A stretch of DNA of 64,000 nt, taken from Porphyrobacter sp. HT-58-2. GTDB lineage: Bacteria; Pseudomonadota; Alphaproteobacteria; Sphingomonadales; Sphingomonadaceae. The notes below the pieces were generated by a model. That model did no database searches. It was not told the DNA's origin and saw only the letters and a program-made list of their open reading frames with translations. A program made the translations under genes and the position numbers. The stretch lies in contig NZ_CP022600.1 of the NCBI RefSeq assembly GCF_002952215.1, positions 62,001 through 126,000 on the forward strand, written 5' to 3'. Below are positions 9,433 to 17,816 of the stretch, in pieces (position 1 is the first letter of the stretch; each line of letters begins with the position of its first letter).

Positions 9433-9567
9433 AGGTGTCTCCGTCCCTGCCCGTTACCTAACGAACACCGGAGATCCCGTTCACATGGCTGGTTAACAGC
9501 ACGTTTAGCTGACTTTCCGTTAACCTTTCAGATGTAGGCAAATCGCACTCAAGCTTGCGGAGGGTGC
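9433..9567. promoter_or_regulatory. divergent intergenic region between fecR-like and tpsB genes
   Basis: 135 bases separate the natural ATG of the FecR-domain gene (9432) from the GTG start of the two-partner secretion transporter (9568). Both promoters must lie here. The right half is AT-richer than its neighbours (GTTAACAGCACGTTTAGC). A purine-rich Shine-Dalgarno (GCGGAGGG, about 9557-9564) precedes the GTG. I see no convincing -35/-10 pair or palindrome. Confidence 0.45.
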
Positions 9568-11223
9568 GTGCCGATCTCACGGCAGATTAACGCGTGTGCG
9601 ATCACAGTCTTGCTGCTCGCCAGTGATCAACTGGCGGCGCAGGATGCGCTCGACCGCACCAACCCTGCCCAGCAGTTCAGCCGCGAGGAAGAACAGGCAA
9701 AGGCTGATATTGCCATCAGGATTGAGGTTCTGCCGGTGCTTGACGCGCAGCTTGCTGATCGCGGCAATGATGCGCTTGATGTCGGAGCGATCGTGATCGA
9801 TGGGCTGAAGGTGCTCGACCGAGCAACCTTTGCCGCGACGATCGAGCCTTTTGCCGGACGCCCGCTCGACCGCGCCGAACTGGCCCGGCTGACCGATGCC
9901 ATCGCCGCCCGTGCGCGAGAAGAAGGGTATATCCTCGCCACCGCATGGATCCCGCAACAAACGCTTGTCGGGGGGACGCTGCGGGTGCGCATCGATGAAG
10001 GCATCATTGATGCGGTGCGAATTGAAGGCAGCGATGATCCCGCCATCCGCCAACAGCTTGAACGACTGGCCAATGGCCGCCCGGTGACACTTGCCGCGCT
10101 GGAGCGTGAAGTGCTGTTGGCAGACGATCTGCCCGGCGTCTGGATCGGCGCCACCCGGTTCGAACGCGAAGGCGAACGCCGCATCCTTGTGGTCAAGGCA
10201 CAGCGCGAGGATTTTGGCGGCGCGGCGCTGGTCGCCACCGACGGCACCAGACCGATCGGCCCGGTCAGGGCGCGGATCGATCTCGATGCCAACGGCCTGA
10301 TCTCGCCACGCGACCGGGTTGACCTCAGCTTTTCCTCCACCCCGCTCGACCCGGACGAACTGGCCTTCTTCAGCGCGCGCTACAACGTGATTGTCAACAG
10401 CGCCGGCACCAGCGTCGGCGCGTTCGGGACCTATTCGCGCACCGAGCCTGGTGCCTACCTCGCGGATCGCGAACTTCGCGGCAATGCATGGCAGGGCGGC
10501 GTCCGTCTGCGCCACCCGCTGCTGCGCGGTCAGCAACGCAGCCTGTGGCTGGAAGCCAGCGGCGAGGTGCAGGATCTCAGGCAGGACAGCTTTGGCCAGC
10601 TTGCCCGGGCCGACCGGATCGCGCTCGCCCGGCTGGGCTTCTACGGGTTTGGCCCGCTGGCAGGCGGGAGGCTGCAGGGCCGTGCAACCCTAAGCCAGGG
10701 ATTGGATATTCTCGGCGCGACTGGCAATGCGGATCCGCTGGCCTCGCGGCTCGATGCGCAGCCGGATTTCACCACTCTCGGCTGGTGGCTCAACTGGCGG
10801 CGCGGGATCATGCCGCGCGTCAGCCTGTCGCTCGCTTCCAGCGGCCAGCTTTCCACAGCGCCGCTGCTGATCGGTGAGAGCTTTGCGCTGGGCGGCAATG
10901 CCTTCCTGCGCGGGTACGATTTTGCGCAGCGGGTCGGCGATGAAGGCGTCGCAGGCTCGGCAGAGATCAGATATGACTGGCCCAAGGCGCTCGGTACGGT
11001 GCGCCATCTCCAGCTTTACGCCTTTGCCGATGCCGGCACCGTCTCGAACATTTCAGACGGGCTCGGCAGCGGCACACTGGCCTCCAGCGGTGCAGGCCTG
11101 CGGACAGACATTACCCGCGATCTCGATCTCGATTTCGAAGTGGCAGTGCCGCTGACCGAGGAACGCTACGATACCGGCGACAACTCCCCGCGCCTCAACC
11201 TCCGGGTAACTCAGTCGTTCTGA
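9568..11223 (+). CDS. ShlB/FhaC/HecB family outer-membrane transporter (TpsB)
   Basis: 551 aa. The signal peptide (CAITVLLLASDQLAAQ) is followed by a POTRA_2-like region at about 70-150 (VGAIVIDGLKVLDRATF and AAWIPQQTLVGGTLRVRIDEG) and a long beta-barrel ending in a C-terminal Phe (RVTQSF), as in outer-membrane proteins. FLRGYDFAQRVGDEGVAGSAEIRYDW matches the conserved VRGY region of ShlB/FhaC transporters. These export large TpsA exoproteins. No TpsA gene lies next to it; the nearest candidate exported partner is the divergent FecR/GN-repeat protein. Start is the GTG at 9568 behind a strong Shine-Dalgarno. Confidence 0.85.
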   Translation: MPISRQINACAITVLLLASDQLAAQDALDRTNPAQQFSREEEQAKADIAIRIEVLPVLDAQLADRGNDALDVGAIVIDGLKVLDRATFAATIEPFAGRPLDRAELARLTDAIAARAREEGYILATAWIPQQTLVGGTLRVRIDEGIIDAVRIEGSDDPAIRQQLERLANGRPVTLAALEREVLLADDLPGVWIGATRFEREGERRILVVKAQREDFGGAALVATDGTRPIGPVRARIDLDANGLISPRDRVDLSFSSTPLDPDELAFFSARYNVIVNSAGTSVGAFGTYSRTEPGAYLADRELRGNAWQGGVRLRHPLLRGQQRSLWLEASGEVQDLRQDSFGQLARADRIALARLGFYGFGPLAGGRLQGRATLSQGLDILGATGNADPLASRLDAQPDFTTLGWWLNWRRGIMPRVSLSLASSGQLSTAPLLIGESFALGGNAFLRGYDFAQRVGDEGVAGSAEIRYDWPKALGTVRHLQLYAFADAGTVSNISDGLGSGTLASSGAGLRTDITRDLDLDFEVAVPLTEERYDTGDNSPRLNLRVTQSF

Positions 11224-11230
11224 ACCCGCC

Positions 11231-12703
11231 TCAGAGCTTGTGCCTGTCGAGCTCGTCGCCGCTGACAGTCACCACATGCAGCAAGTTGGTTGCCCCCGGC
11301 GTGCCGAACGGCACCCCGGCTAGCACGATCAGCTTGGCTCCGCCCTGCGAAAAGCCGTGACGCAGCGCCATGCGCTTGCCCTTACCGATCATTTCCTCAA
11401 AGCTGCCGATATCCTTGGTCGCCACCGCGTGTGCGCCCCACAGCAGGCCCATGCGGCGCGCAGTGCGCATCGATGGGGTAAGCACCAGCATCGGCGTGCC
11501 GGGCCGCTCGCGCGCCACGCGACGCGCGGTGGAGCCGCTGGAGGTGAACACGGTGATAGCACTGATCGGCACGGTGTCGGCAATGGTCATGCAGGCGTGC
11601 GCCAATGCGTCCGAGGTCGTCGCATCGGGCGGCGTGTCGAGAAAACGCACACGCTCCTTGTAACCTTCATCACACTCGACCTGCACCGCGATGCGGTCCA
11701 TCATCGCTACCGATTCCTCGGGCCAGGCGCCTGCTGCGCTTTCAGCCGAAAGCATCACCGCATCAGCCCCGTCATAGACCGCGTTGGCGACATCTGACAC
11801 CTCGGCGCGGGTCGGGGTGGGCGCCTCGATCATCGATTCGAGCATCTGGGTCGCCACGATCACCGGCTTGCCCGCACGCCGCGCGACATTGACGATCTTC
11901 TTCTGCAGCGGCGGCACCTCGAAGGGTTCGAGCTCGACACCCAGATCGCCGCGCGCAACCATGATGCCATCGGCCAGTTCGATGATTTCATCGAGCCGGT
12001 GGACGGCTTGCGGCTTCTCGATCTTGGCGCAGATTGCAGTGCCATGGGTCCCGATCAGCTTGCGCGCCTCGGCGATATCTTCAGGCCGCTGCACGAAGCT
12101 CAAGGCAATCCAGTCCGCCCCGTGCTCGGTGGCGAAGGCAAGGTCGCGGCGATCCTTCTCCGTCAGCGCCGGGATCGGAACTTCGGCGTCAGGCACGTTG
12201 ACGCCCTTGCGGTCGGAGATCACCCCGCCGACTTCGGCGCTGCACAGGATGCGGCTCTCATCCGCTTCGAGCACCTTAAGCCGGATCTTGCCGTCATTGA
12301 TCAGCAGCCGCTGGCCGCGCTCCATGATCCCGAACAGTTCGGGATGCGGCAGGCATACGCGGTTTTCGTCACCCGGAGTTTCGTCGCGGTCGAGCGTGAA
12401 GTGGCCCGAATGGCGGATCACCGCCTGCCCGTCGCGGAACGTGCCGACGCGCAGCTTGGGGCCCTGAAGATCGGCGAGGATCGCGATGGGCCGCGCAAAC
12501 TGCTTTTCCAGCGCCCGGATCGCGGCAATCACCGGCTCGTGATCGGCGTGGCTGCCATGGCTCATGTTGAGGCGGAAGGCGTCCGCACCTGCCCGCACAA
12601 GCTTCTCGAGCATTTCGGGCGATCGGCTCGCAGGGCCGATGGTGGCGAGAATCTTGACCTTGCGGCCGCGCGGGTCGATCCGTGACTGATCGCGTCGTGA
12701 CAT
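11231..12703 (-). CDS. pyk: pyruvate kinase
   Basis: 490 aa glycolytic enzyme converting phosphoenolpyruvate and ADP to pyruvate and ATP. Visible blocks are AFRLNMSHGSHADHE (N-terminal barrel), ICAKIEKPQAV with the catalytic Lys, the signature GIMVARGDLGVELEPFEVPP, and MLESMIEAPTPTRAEVSDVA with the metal and substrate residues. The C-terminal domain begins near residue 350. It converges on the TpsB gene with a seven-base gap and diverges from the DUF1244 gene. Confidence 0.97.
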   Translation of the reverse strand: MSRRDQSRIDPRGRKVKILATIGPASRSPEMLEKLVRAGADAFRLNMSHGSHADHEPVIAAIRALEKQFARPIAILADLQGPKLRVGTFRDGQAVIRHSGHFTLDRDETPGDENRVCLPHPELFGIMERGQRLLINDGKIRLKVLEADESRILCSAEVGGVISDRKGVNVPDAEVPIPALTEKDRRDLAFATEHGADWIALSFVQRPEDIAEARKLIGTHGTAICAKIEKPQAVHRLDEIIELADGIMVARGDLGVELEPFEVPPLQKKIVNVARRAGKPVIVATQMLESMIEAPTPTRAEVSDVANAVYDGADAVMLSAESAAGAWPEESVAMMDRIAVQVECDEGYKERVRFLDTPPDATTSDALAHACMTIADTVPISAITVFTSSGSTARRVARERPGTPMLVLTPSMRTARRMGLLWGAHAVATKDIGSFEEMIGKGKRMALRHGFSQGGAKLIVLAGVPFGTPGATNLLHVVTVSGDELDRHKL

Positions 12704-12768
12704 TTTTGGTGATCCCTAGTTAGGGTCGCCTATGGCACACCCGTTTTTCAACTCAAGGAAAAGCCGCG

Positions 12769-13080
12769 ATGAATAGCAATGCCGATCCGCTCGACACCCT
12801 CGGGGATGCCGAGGCCGCTGCCGCCTTCCGTCGGCTGGTGCGCCACCTGCGCCACCGCCACGATGCCCAGAATATCGAACTGATGGGGCTGGCGGGCTTC
12901 TGCCGCAACTGCCTCGCCGACTGGATTCGCGAGGCAGGCTACCCCGGCGACAAGGAAGCGGCGCGCGAGGTCATCCACGGGATGCCGAGCGCCGAATGGA
13001 AGGCGACCCGCCAGACCGCCGCCACGCCGGAACAACTGGCGCGGATGGAAGCCAGCATCGCGAAGAACGCACAGGAATAA
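12769..13080 (+). CDS. DUF1244 family protein
   Basis: 103 aa cytoplasmic protein. LVRHLRHRHDAQNIELMGLAGFCRNCLADW, then GDKEAAREVIHGM and WKATRQTAATPEQ, match the DUF1244 family, which is widespread in alphaproteobacteria. The two cysteines in FCRNCLADW and the nearby histidines suggest a metal or structural site. Followed by gapR 78 bases downstream. Function unknown. Confidence 0.85.
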   Translation: MNSNADPLDTLGDAEAAAAFRRLVRHLRHRHDAQNIELMGLAGFCRNCLADWIREAGYPGDKEAAREVIHGMPSAEWKATRQTAATPEQLARMEASIAKNAQE

Positions 13081-13158
13081 TTCGCGCGGGCGGTTCAATC
13101 GGCGCGGCGGGCTGGCTATCGCCTCCCCAACCGATTCTCATGACCGATGGAGACCCAC

Positions 13159-13395
13159 ATGGCCGACGCCACCGACGACCGCCTGCGCCTGCTGATTGAG
13201 CGTATCGAGCGCCTCGAAGAAGAAAAGAAGGGCATCGCCGACGACATCCGCGATGTTTACATGGAAGCCAAGGCGGTGGGCTATGACCCCAAGATCATGC
13301 GCCAGATCGTGCGCCTCCGGAAGATGAAGCCCGACGATCGCAGCGAACAGGACATGCTGCTGGAAACCTACAAGAACGCGCTCGGCATGGCGTGA
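13159..13395 (+). CDS. gapR: GapR-family nucleoid-associated protein (DUF2312)
   Basis: 78 aa. The N-terminal helix [19 protein letters not shown] is a coiled coil and is followed by [19 protein letters not shown] and [14 protein letters not shown], the family signature. GapR binds overtwisted AT-rich DNA ahead of replication and transcription machinery in Caulobacter. The ATG at 13159 (MADATDDR) fits the family better than the ATG at 13147. Family call is strong; the role here is by homology. Confidence 0.92.
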   Translation: MADATDDRLRLLIERIERLEEEKKGIADDIRDVYMEAKAVGYDPKIMRQIVRLRKMKPDDRSEQDMLLETYKNALGMA

Positions 13396-13472
13396 TATCG
13401 CGCGTGCGCCGGCGTCATTGAACTTTCTTCAGGCTGTCTTATCTCAGTAAGACGGCTTGAAGGAGAGAAGGC

Positions 13473-13820
13473 ATGACATCCCCTTGGAAAGACGCACGCA
13501 GCGTGATCGTCACCACCACCCCGACAATCGAAGGCCACCCGATCCAGCAGTATTGCGGCATCGTCACGGGCGAGGTGATTGTCGGTGCCAACATCTTCCG
13601 CGACCTCTTTGCCAATATCCGCGACATCGTCGGCGGGCGTTCGGGCAGTTACGAGCGCATCCTTGCCGACGCGCGCAAGCAGGCGATCGAGGAATTGCAG
13701 GCCGAGGCCGCCGCGCTGGGTGGCAATGCCGTGGTCGGGATCGATCTCGATTACGAGGTCATCGGCGCCAATGGCTCGATGCTGATGGTCAGCGCAAGCG
13801 GCACGGCAGTGAAGATCTGA
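13473..13820 (+). CDS. YbjQ family protein
   Basis: 115 aa, the standard length of the YbjQ (heavy-metal-binding-like, DUF74) family. The motifs [40 protein letters not shown] and [15 protein letters not shown] match closely. Family members form pentameric rings. A metal-binding function was predicted by annotation but is not established. It converges on the CPBP protease gene. Confidence 0.88.
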   Translation: MTSPWKDARSVIVTTTPTIEGHPIQQYCGIVTGEVIVGANIFRDLFANIRDIVGGRSGSYERILADARKQAIEELQAEAAALGGNAVVGIDLDYEVIGANGSMLMVSASGTAVKI

Positions 13821-13827
13821 ACGCGTC

Positions 13828-14622
13828 TCACCACCACCCGTAATCGCTGGCGAAGAACACCGCGTTATAGGCCGCATGATGTGCCATGGCCGCGCCCAAC
13901 CCCAGGCGGGTACGGGTATAGGCAAGCAGCAACCCGCCGATGGTCTGGGGCAGCACCACCAGCACGCCCAGCGGGTGAGTCAGCGGCTCGTAATTGCCGA
14001 GATGGATGACGCCGAACAGCAGGGTTGATCCCCACACGAACCAGTGAAAGTGGCGGGTGAACCATGCTGGAACGTCAGTGTCGCGGTGGCGGGTGTAGCT
14101 CCAGTGGACAAGACCGGCAAAGGCTGTCGCCACGCCGGTCAACCCGAAAATCTGCGCCAGATCAGGCTCCGCATAGAAGCTCACCATGAAGCACGCCAGC
14201 GCTGCAATCCCGTAGAACGCAAACCGCAGCGCAGCGATGCGCCCCGTCAACCAGCCGCGGAACAGCAGTTCCTCAAGCACGGGGGCCAGCACCAGGCCGG
14301 TGAACAGTTCTTCCGCAAGCGAGATGTCCTGCTCGATCAGCTCAGGCAGCAAGCCGACGGCCTCGTCCCATGTGCCGGTCAGCCACACGATCAGTTCGCC
14401 CAGCAGCAGATCGAGCACGAAGACCACAGCAAGTGCCAGCGCCGCTGCCCGCCCCCACGCCAGCGGCTGCGTGGCAAATGTCGGGCGCAGTGCAAAACGG
14501 CCCACATCCTCCAGTCTTGCGCGCCAGCCCATTTCCTCTGCCACGCGCAAGCTTGCATCGCGCGCCGCTGCCGGAGTAAGGGCCGCGCTCACATTTCCAT
14601 CATTTTCGGTGAAGTCGTCCAA
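13828..14622 (-). CDS. CPBP-family intramembrane metalloprotease
   Basis: About 254-264 aa multi-pass membrane protein. Catalytic motifs are EELLFRG (EExxxR) after the third hydrophobic segment, [10 protein letters not shown] (FxxxH) and HHAAYN (HxxxN), as in CAAX-processing and bacteriocin self-immunity proteases. The frame opens with TTG at 14622, facing the yebC ATG; a GTG at 14592 ([12 protein letters not shown]) preceded by GATGGAAA is an alternative and perhaps better start. Substrate unknown. Confidence 0.85.
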   Translation of the reverse strand: MDDFTENDGNVSAALTPAAARDASLRVAEEMGWRARLEDVGRFALRPTFATQPLAWGRAAALALAVVFVLDLLLGELIVWLTGTWDEAVGLLPELIEQDISLAEELFTGLVLAPVLEELLFRGWLTGRIAALRFAFYGIAALACFMVSFYAEPDLAQIFGLTGVATAFAGLVHWSYTRHRDTDVPAWFTRHFHWFVWGSTLLFGVIHLGNYEPLTHPLGVLVVLPQTIGGLLLAYTRTRLGLGAAMAHHAAYNAVFFASDYGWW

Positions 14623-15365
14623 TGGCAGGCCATTCCAAGTTCAAGAACATCATGCACCGCAAGGGTGCGCAGGACAAGAAACGCGCGGCGATGTTCTCCA
14701 AGCTTTCCCGCGAGATCACCGTGGCGGCCAAGCTGGGTATGCCTGATCCCGACATGAACCCGCGCCTGCGCCTCGCAGTCAACGCGGCCAAGGCGCAGTC
14801 GATGCCCAAGGACAACATCCAGCGCGCCATCGACAAGGCCTCGCAGGCCGGCGGCGAGGATTATATCGAGATCCGCTACGAAGGTTATGGCCCGGGTGGC
14901 GTGGCGCTGATCGTCGAGGCGCTGACCGACAACCGCAACCGCACCGCCACCAACGTGCGCACCGCCTTCAGCAAGAACGGCGGCAACCTCGGCAGCGAAG
15001 GCTCGGTGAGCCACGGCTTCGAACGGCGCGGGCTGATCGAATACAAGGCCGAGGTCGGCGACGAGGAAAAGGTCCTCGAAGCCGCGATCGAGGCGGGCGC
15101 GGATGATGTCGAAAGCTCCGAAGATGGCCACACCATCTGGACCGCCGCCGAAGATCTGCACGGCGTGGCGGGCGAGCTGGAAAAGGTGCTCGGCCCGGCG
15201 GACAATGTGAAACTGGCATGGAAGCCGGTGCTGACCGTGGAAGCCGACGAAGCCACCGCCGCCACGCTGATGAAGCTGATCGACACGCTGGAGGACGACG
15301 ACGATGTCCAGACCGTGTGGGGCAATTACGAAATCTCCGACGCGGTGATGGAGAAGCTGGGCTGA
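14622..15365 (+). CDS. yebC: YebC/PmpR family regulator
   Basis: 247 aa. The N-terminus [20 protein letters not shown] and [13 protein letters not shown] are hallmarks of the family, as is [20 protein letters not shown]. Members were described as transcription regulators, and some act on translation of polyproline stretches. It lies directly upstream of ruvC, the usual bacterial arrangement, and its stop overlaps the proposed ruvC start by three bases. The promoter must be located inside or beyond the divergent protease gene, since the starts touch. Confidence 0.95.
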   Translation: MAGHSKFKNIMHRKGAQDKKRAAMFSKLSREITVAAKLGMPDPDMNPRLRLAVNAAKAQSMPKDNIQRAIDKASQAGGEDYIEIRYEGYGPGGVALIVEALTDNRNRTATNVRTAFSKNGGNLGSEGSVSHGFERRGLIEYKAEVGDEEKVLEAAIEAGADDVESSEDGHTIWTAAEDLHGVAGELEKVLGPADNVKLAWKPVLTVEADEATAATLMKLIDTLEDDDDVQTVWGNYEISDAVMEKLG

Positions 15366-15835
15366 TCATCCTCGGCCTTGACCCGTCGCTGTCGTCCACC
15401 GGCTGGGGCGTGATCCGGGCTGAGGGCGCGCGGATCAGCCATGTGGCGAACGGGCAGATCAAGACCGACCCGCAAGCCCCCATGGCCGCGCGGCTGGCGG
15501 CGCTTCAGGCAGGGCTGGCGACGGTGATCGCCGCCCACGCGCCCACCCGTGCGGCGGCGGAGGAGATCTTCGTCAACAAGAACCCGCAATCCACCCTGAA
15601 ACTGGCGCAGGCGCGCGGGAGCGTGCTGGCGGCTTGCGGGACGGCGGGGCTGACGGTCAACGAACACGCCGCCCGCCTCGTCAAGAAGGCGGTCACGGGC
15701 ACGGGCGGAGCCGAGAAAGCGCAGGTCGCGGCGATGGTGAAGGTGCTGCTGCCTGGCGTTCAGATCGCGGGAAGCGATGCCGCCGATGCGCTCGCCGTAG
15801 CGATTGCCGACGCGCATCTTTCGCCGCGCTCTTGA
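15362..15835 (+). CDS. ruvC: Holliday junction endodeoxyribonuclease RuvC, with apparent CTG start
   Basis: About 157 aa resolvase that cuts Holliday junctions with RuvAB. Catalytic acids are visible: D7 ([14 protein letters not shown]), E68 ([11 protein letters not shown]), D139 and D142 ([12 protein letters not shown]). No ATG, GTG or TTG lies in frame before D7 except deep inside yebC. The best start is the CTG at 15362, which overlaps the yebC stop as CTGA, where relatives of such pairs normally have ATGA. GGC versus GGA is synonymous for the last yebC codon, so the change would cost YebC nothing but would weaken the ruvC start. Confidence 0.9.
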   Translation: MIILGLDPSLSSTGWGVIRAEGARISHVANGQIKTDPQAPMAARLAALQAGLATVIAAHAPTRAAAEEIFVNKNPQSTLKLAQARGSVLAACGTAGLTVNEHAARLVKKAVTGTGGAEKAQVAAMVKVLLPGVQIAGSDAADALAVAIADAHLSPRS

Positions 15836-15848
15836 CCCTCGCCCGCGC

Positions 15849-15879
15849 CATTGCGAGGAGCGCAAGGCACGCAGCAATG
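15849..15879. repeat. short REP-like imperfect palindrome
   Basis: CATTGC (15849-15854) and GCAATG (15874-15879) are perfect inverted arms around a GAGGAGCGCAAGG core, lying between ruvC and the arsenate-reductase-like gene. The sequence resembles widespread short palindromic repeats with GCAATG ends in alphaproteobacterial genomes. No second copy was noticed in this window. Confidence 0.4.
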
Positions 15880-15890
15880 ACGAGACAGGC

Positions 15891-16241
15891 ATGACGATCC
15901 ACCTCTACGGCATCCCCAACTGCGACACAGTGAAGAAGGCCCGCGTGTGGCTCGACGCACAGGGCCAAGCTTACACCTTCCACGATTACAAGAAGGAAGG
16001 CGCCGACCCGGATCGCATCGCCGGATGGATCGCCGCCGCCGGGCTGGACGTGGTCGTCAACCGCAAGGGCACCACCTTCCGCGCGCTGTCGGACGAGGAC
16101 AAGGCCCGCGCTGCCGATGCGGCCACCGCGCCTGCCCTGCTCGCTGCCAACCCCTCGGTCATCAAACGACCGATCGTGGAGCACGATGGCGGCCTGCTGG
16201 TGGGGTTCAAGGCGGACGACTGGGCCGCCGCGCTCGGTTGA
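15891..16241 (+). CDS. ArsC/Spx-family reductase (YffB-like)
   Basis: 116 aa thioredoxin-fold protein from the ATG at 15891. MTIHLYGIPNCDTVKKARVW carries one cysteine in NCDTVKKA, as in YffB/ArsC-like proteins rather than the CxxC of Spx. The C-terminal block NPSVIKRPIVEHDGGLLVGF is the family signature. These may reduce arsenate or glutathione mixed disulfides; the specific substrate cannot be assigned. The upstream codons up to 15804 are repeat sequence and not part of the gene. Confidence 0.85.
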   Translation: MTIHLYGIPNCDTVKKARVWLDAQGQAYTFHDYKKEGADPDRIAGWIAAAGLDVVVNRKGTTFRALSDEDKARAADAATAPALLAANPSVIKRPIVEHDGGLLVGFKADDWAAALG

Positions 16242-16260
16242 CCCGCGCACCTCTGCCCCC

Positions 16261-16836
16261 ATGAACCCGCTGGAGATCATCGCCGTCGCGCTCGGGCTGG
16301 CCAATATCGGCCTGCTCGTGCGGCGGAGCATCTGGAACTACCCCTTCGGCATGGCGATGGTGGCGCTCTACCTCGTCATCTTCTGGGATGCCCGGCTGTA
16401 TGGCGAGGCGGGGTTGCAGGTGTTCTTCTTCGTGGTGCAGGGCTGGGGCTGGTGGCTGTGGGCGCGCGCTGGGGGCCTGGCGCAGATGGTCGCGGTCGAC
16501 TGGATGGGCTGGCCTGCGCGCATCACCGCGCTGGCGCTGGTGGCAGGATCGAGCATCGGGATTGGCTGGGCGATGGCGACTTTCACCGATGCCGCCTTGC
16601 CCTATGCCGATGCGACGATCGCCGGAGCGAGCGTCGTCGCGCAGGTGCTGCTGGCGCTGCGCCGGGTCGAGAATTGGGCGCTGTGGATCGCCATCGATGT
16701 GCTGTCGGTGGGGGTCTATGTGAACCGCGAGCTTTACCTCACGGCGGGGCTGTATGTGGTGTTCCTCGGCTTTGCCACCGCCGGCCTGATCGCCTGGGCG
16801 CGCGCCGCCCGGAGCGGCGAGGCGGTGGAAGCATGA
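16261..16836 (+). CDS. pnuC: PnuC-type nicotinamide riboside transporter
   Basis: 191 aa with about seven hydrophobic segments. EIIAVALGLANIGLLVRRSIWNYPFG and VVQGWGWWLW match the PnuC family, and the C-terminal WALWIAIDVLSVGVYVNREL is its most conserved block. PnuC carries nicotinamide riboside across the inner membrane by facilitated diffusion, trapped by phosphorylation. The stop overlaps the next gene, a NadR-like kinase/adenylyltransferase, as ATGA, which supports NR as the substrate. Confidence 0.92.
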   Translation: MNPLEIIAVALGLANIGLLVRRSIWNYPFGMAMVALYLVIFWDARLYGEAGLQVFFFVVQGWGWWLWARAGGLAQMVAVDWMGWPARITALALVAGSSIGIGWAMATFTDAALPYADATIAGASVVAQVLLALRRVENWALWIAIDVLSVGVYVNRELYLTAGLYVVFLGFATAGLIAWARAARSGEAVEA

Positions 16837-17816
16837 CGAAACGCGGCTTCCTGCTCGGCAAGTTCATGCCCCCGCACGCCGGGCATATGGCGCTGATTCG
16901 CGCGGCGCGGGCGCTGGTGGATGAGTTGACCGTGCTGGTGTGCTGGCTGCCCGATGACCCCATTCCCGGCGAGGTGCGGCTGGCGTGGATGCGCGAACTC
17001 GCGCCCGATTGCCGGGTGGTGGGTCATGGCGAGGTGGTGCCGCAAGCACCGGAGGACAGCGCCGATTTCTGGCCCGTCTGGCGCGGCATCGTTGCCGCTG
17101 CTCATCCCGAACCCATCGACTACCTGTTCGCAGGCGAGGCCTATGGCGCTGAGCTGGCGCGGCAGGCGGGCGGCTTCTTCGTGCCGCTCGGCGGGCGGGT
17201 GCTGGGCCTTGGCGATGATCCGGTTGCGGGGCTTTCGGCCAGCGCGGTGCGCGCCGGTCCGGAGGCGCACTGGACCTACCTCCCCGCCCCCGTCCGCCTG
17301 CATTACCGCCGTACCATCTGCCTGCACGGGGCCGAGAGCGTCGGCAAGACCACCCTCGCCGCGCTGCTGGCGCAAGCCACCGGCGCAACGATCGTGGGCG
17401 AGTATGGCCGTAGCCATTGCGAGGCGCACAAGGCACCGCTGACGATGGACGATCTGCTTCTGATCGGTCGCGCGCAGCAGGCGATGATCGCTGCCACTGC
17501 CGAATGGGCCGGGCCGCTCCTGATCGCCGATACCGACGCGCTGATGACTGCAGCGTGGTGCGAAATGCTGCTGGGGGAACGCCCGCAGGAACTGATGCAG
17601 GCCCCAAAAGCCGATATCTACCTGCTGCTCGAACCCGATCTCCCGTGGATCGACGACGGTACCCGTTTCTTCAGCGACCCGGCCGACCGTCACAGGTTTG
17701 CAAGGATCGTGGAGCAGGTGCTGGAAGACGCCGGAGTGCCTTTCGTGCGGATTTCCGGCCATGGCGAAGAAAGGCTTGCCGCCGCGCGCACCGCAATAGG
17801 AGCGATAGATGCTTAA
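16833..17816 (+). CDS. nadR: NadR-like NMN adenylyltransferase / ribosylnicotinamide kinase
   Basis: 327 aa bifunctional enzyme. The N-terminal nucleotidyltransferase has GKFMPPHAGH (residues 9-18, the GxFxPxHxGH motif) and LSASAVR (134-140, in the position of ISSTxxR). The C-terminal kinase has the P-loop GAESVGKTT (166-174). It lacks the N-terminal HTH repressor domain of enteric NadR. It phosphorylates imported nicotinamide riboside and adenylylates NMN to NAD. Coupled to pnuC upstream, and overlapping the phosphodiesterase gene by eight bases downstream. Confidence 0.9.
   Translation: MTKRGFLLGKFMPPHAGHMALIRAARALVDELTVLVCWLPDDPIPGEVRLAWMRELAPDCRVVGHGEVVPQAPEDSADFWPVWRGIVAAAHPEPIDYLFAGEAYGAELARQAGGFFVPLGGRVLGLGDDPVAGLSASAVRAGPEAHWTYLPAPVRLHYRRTICLHGAESVGKTTLAALLAQATGATIVGEYGRSHCEAHKAPLTMDDLLLIGRAQQAMIAATAEWAGPLLIADTDALMTAAWCEMLLGERPQELMQAPKADIYLLLEPDLPWIDDGTRFFSDPADRHRFARIVEQVLEDAGVPFVRISGHGEERLAAARTAIGAIDA

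Noticed and set aside
9577..10536. Minus-strand frame opposite the TpsB transporter
   Set aside because: The plus strand has signal peptide, POTRA and a barrel-end Phe; the minus frame is a shadow.
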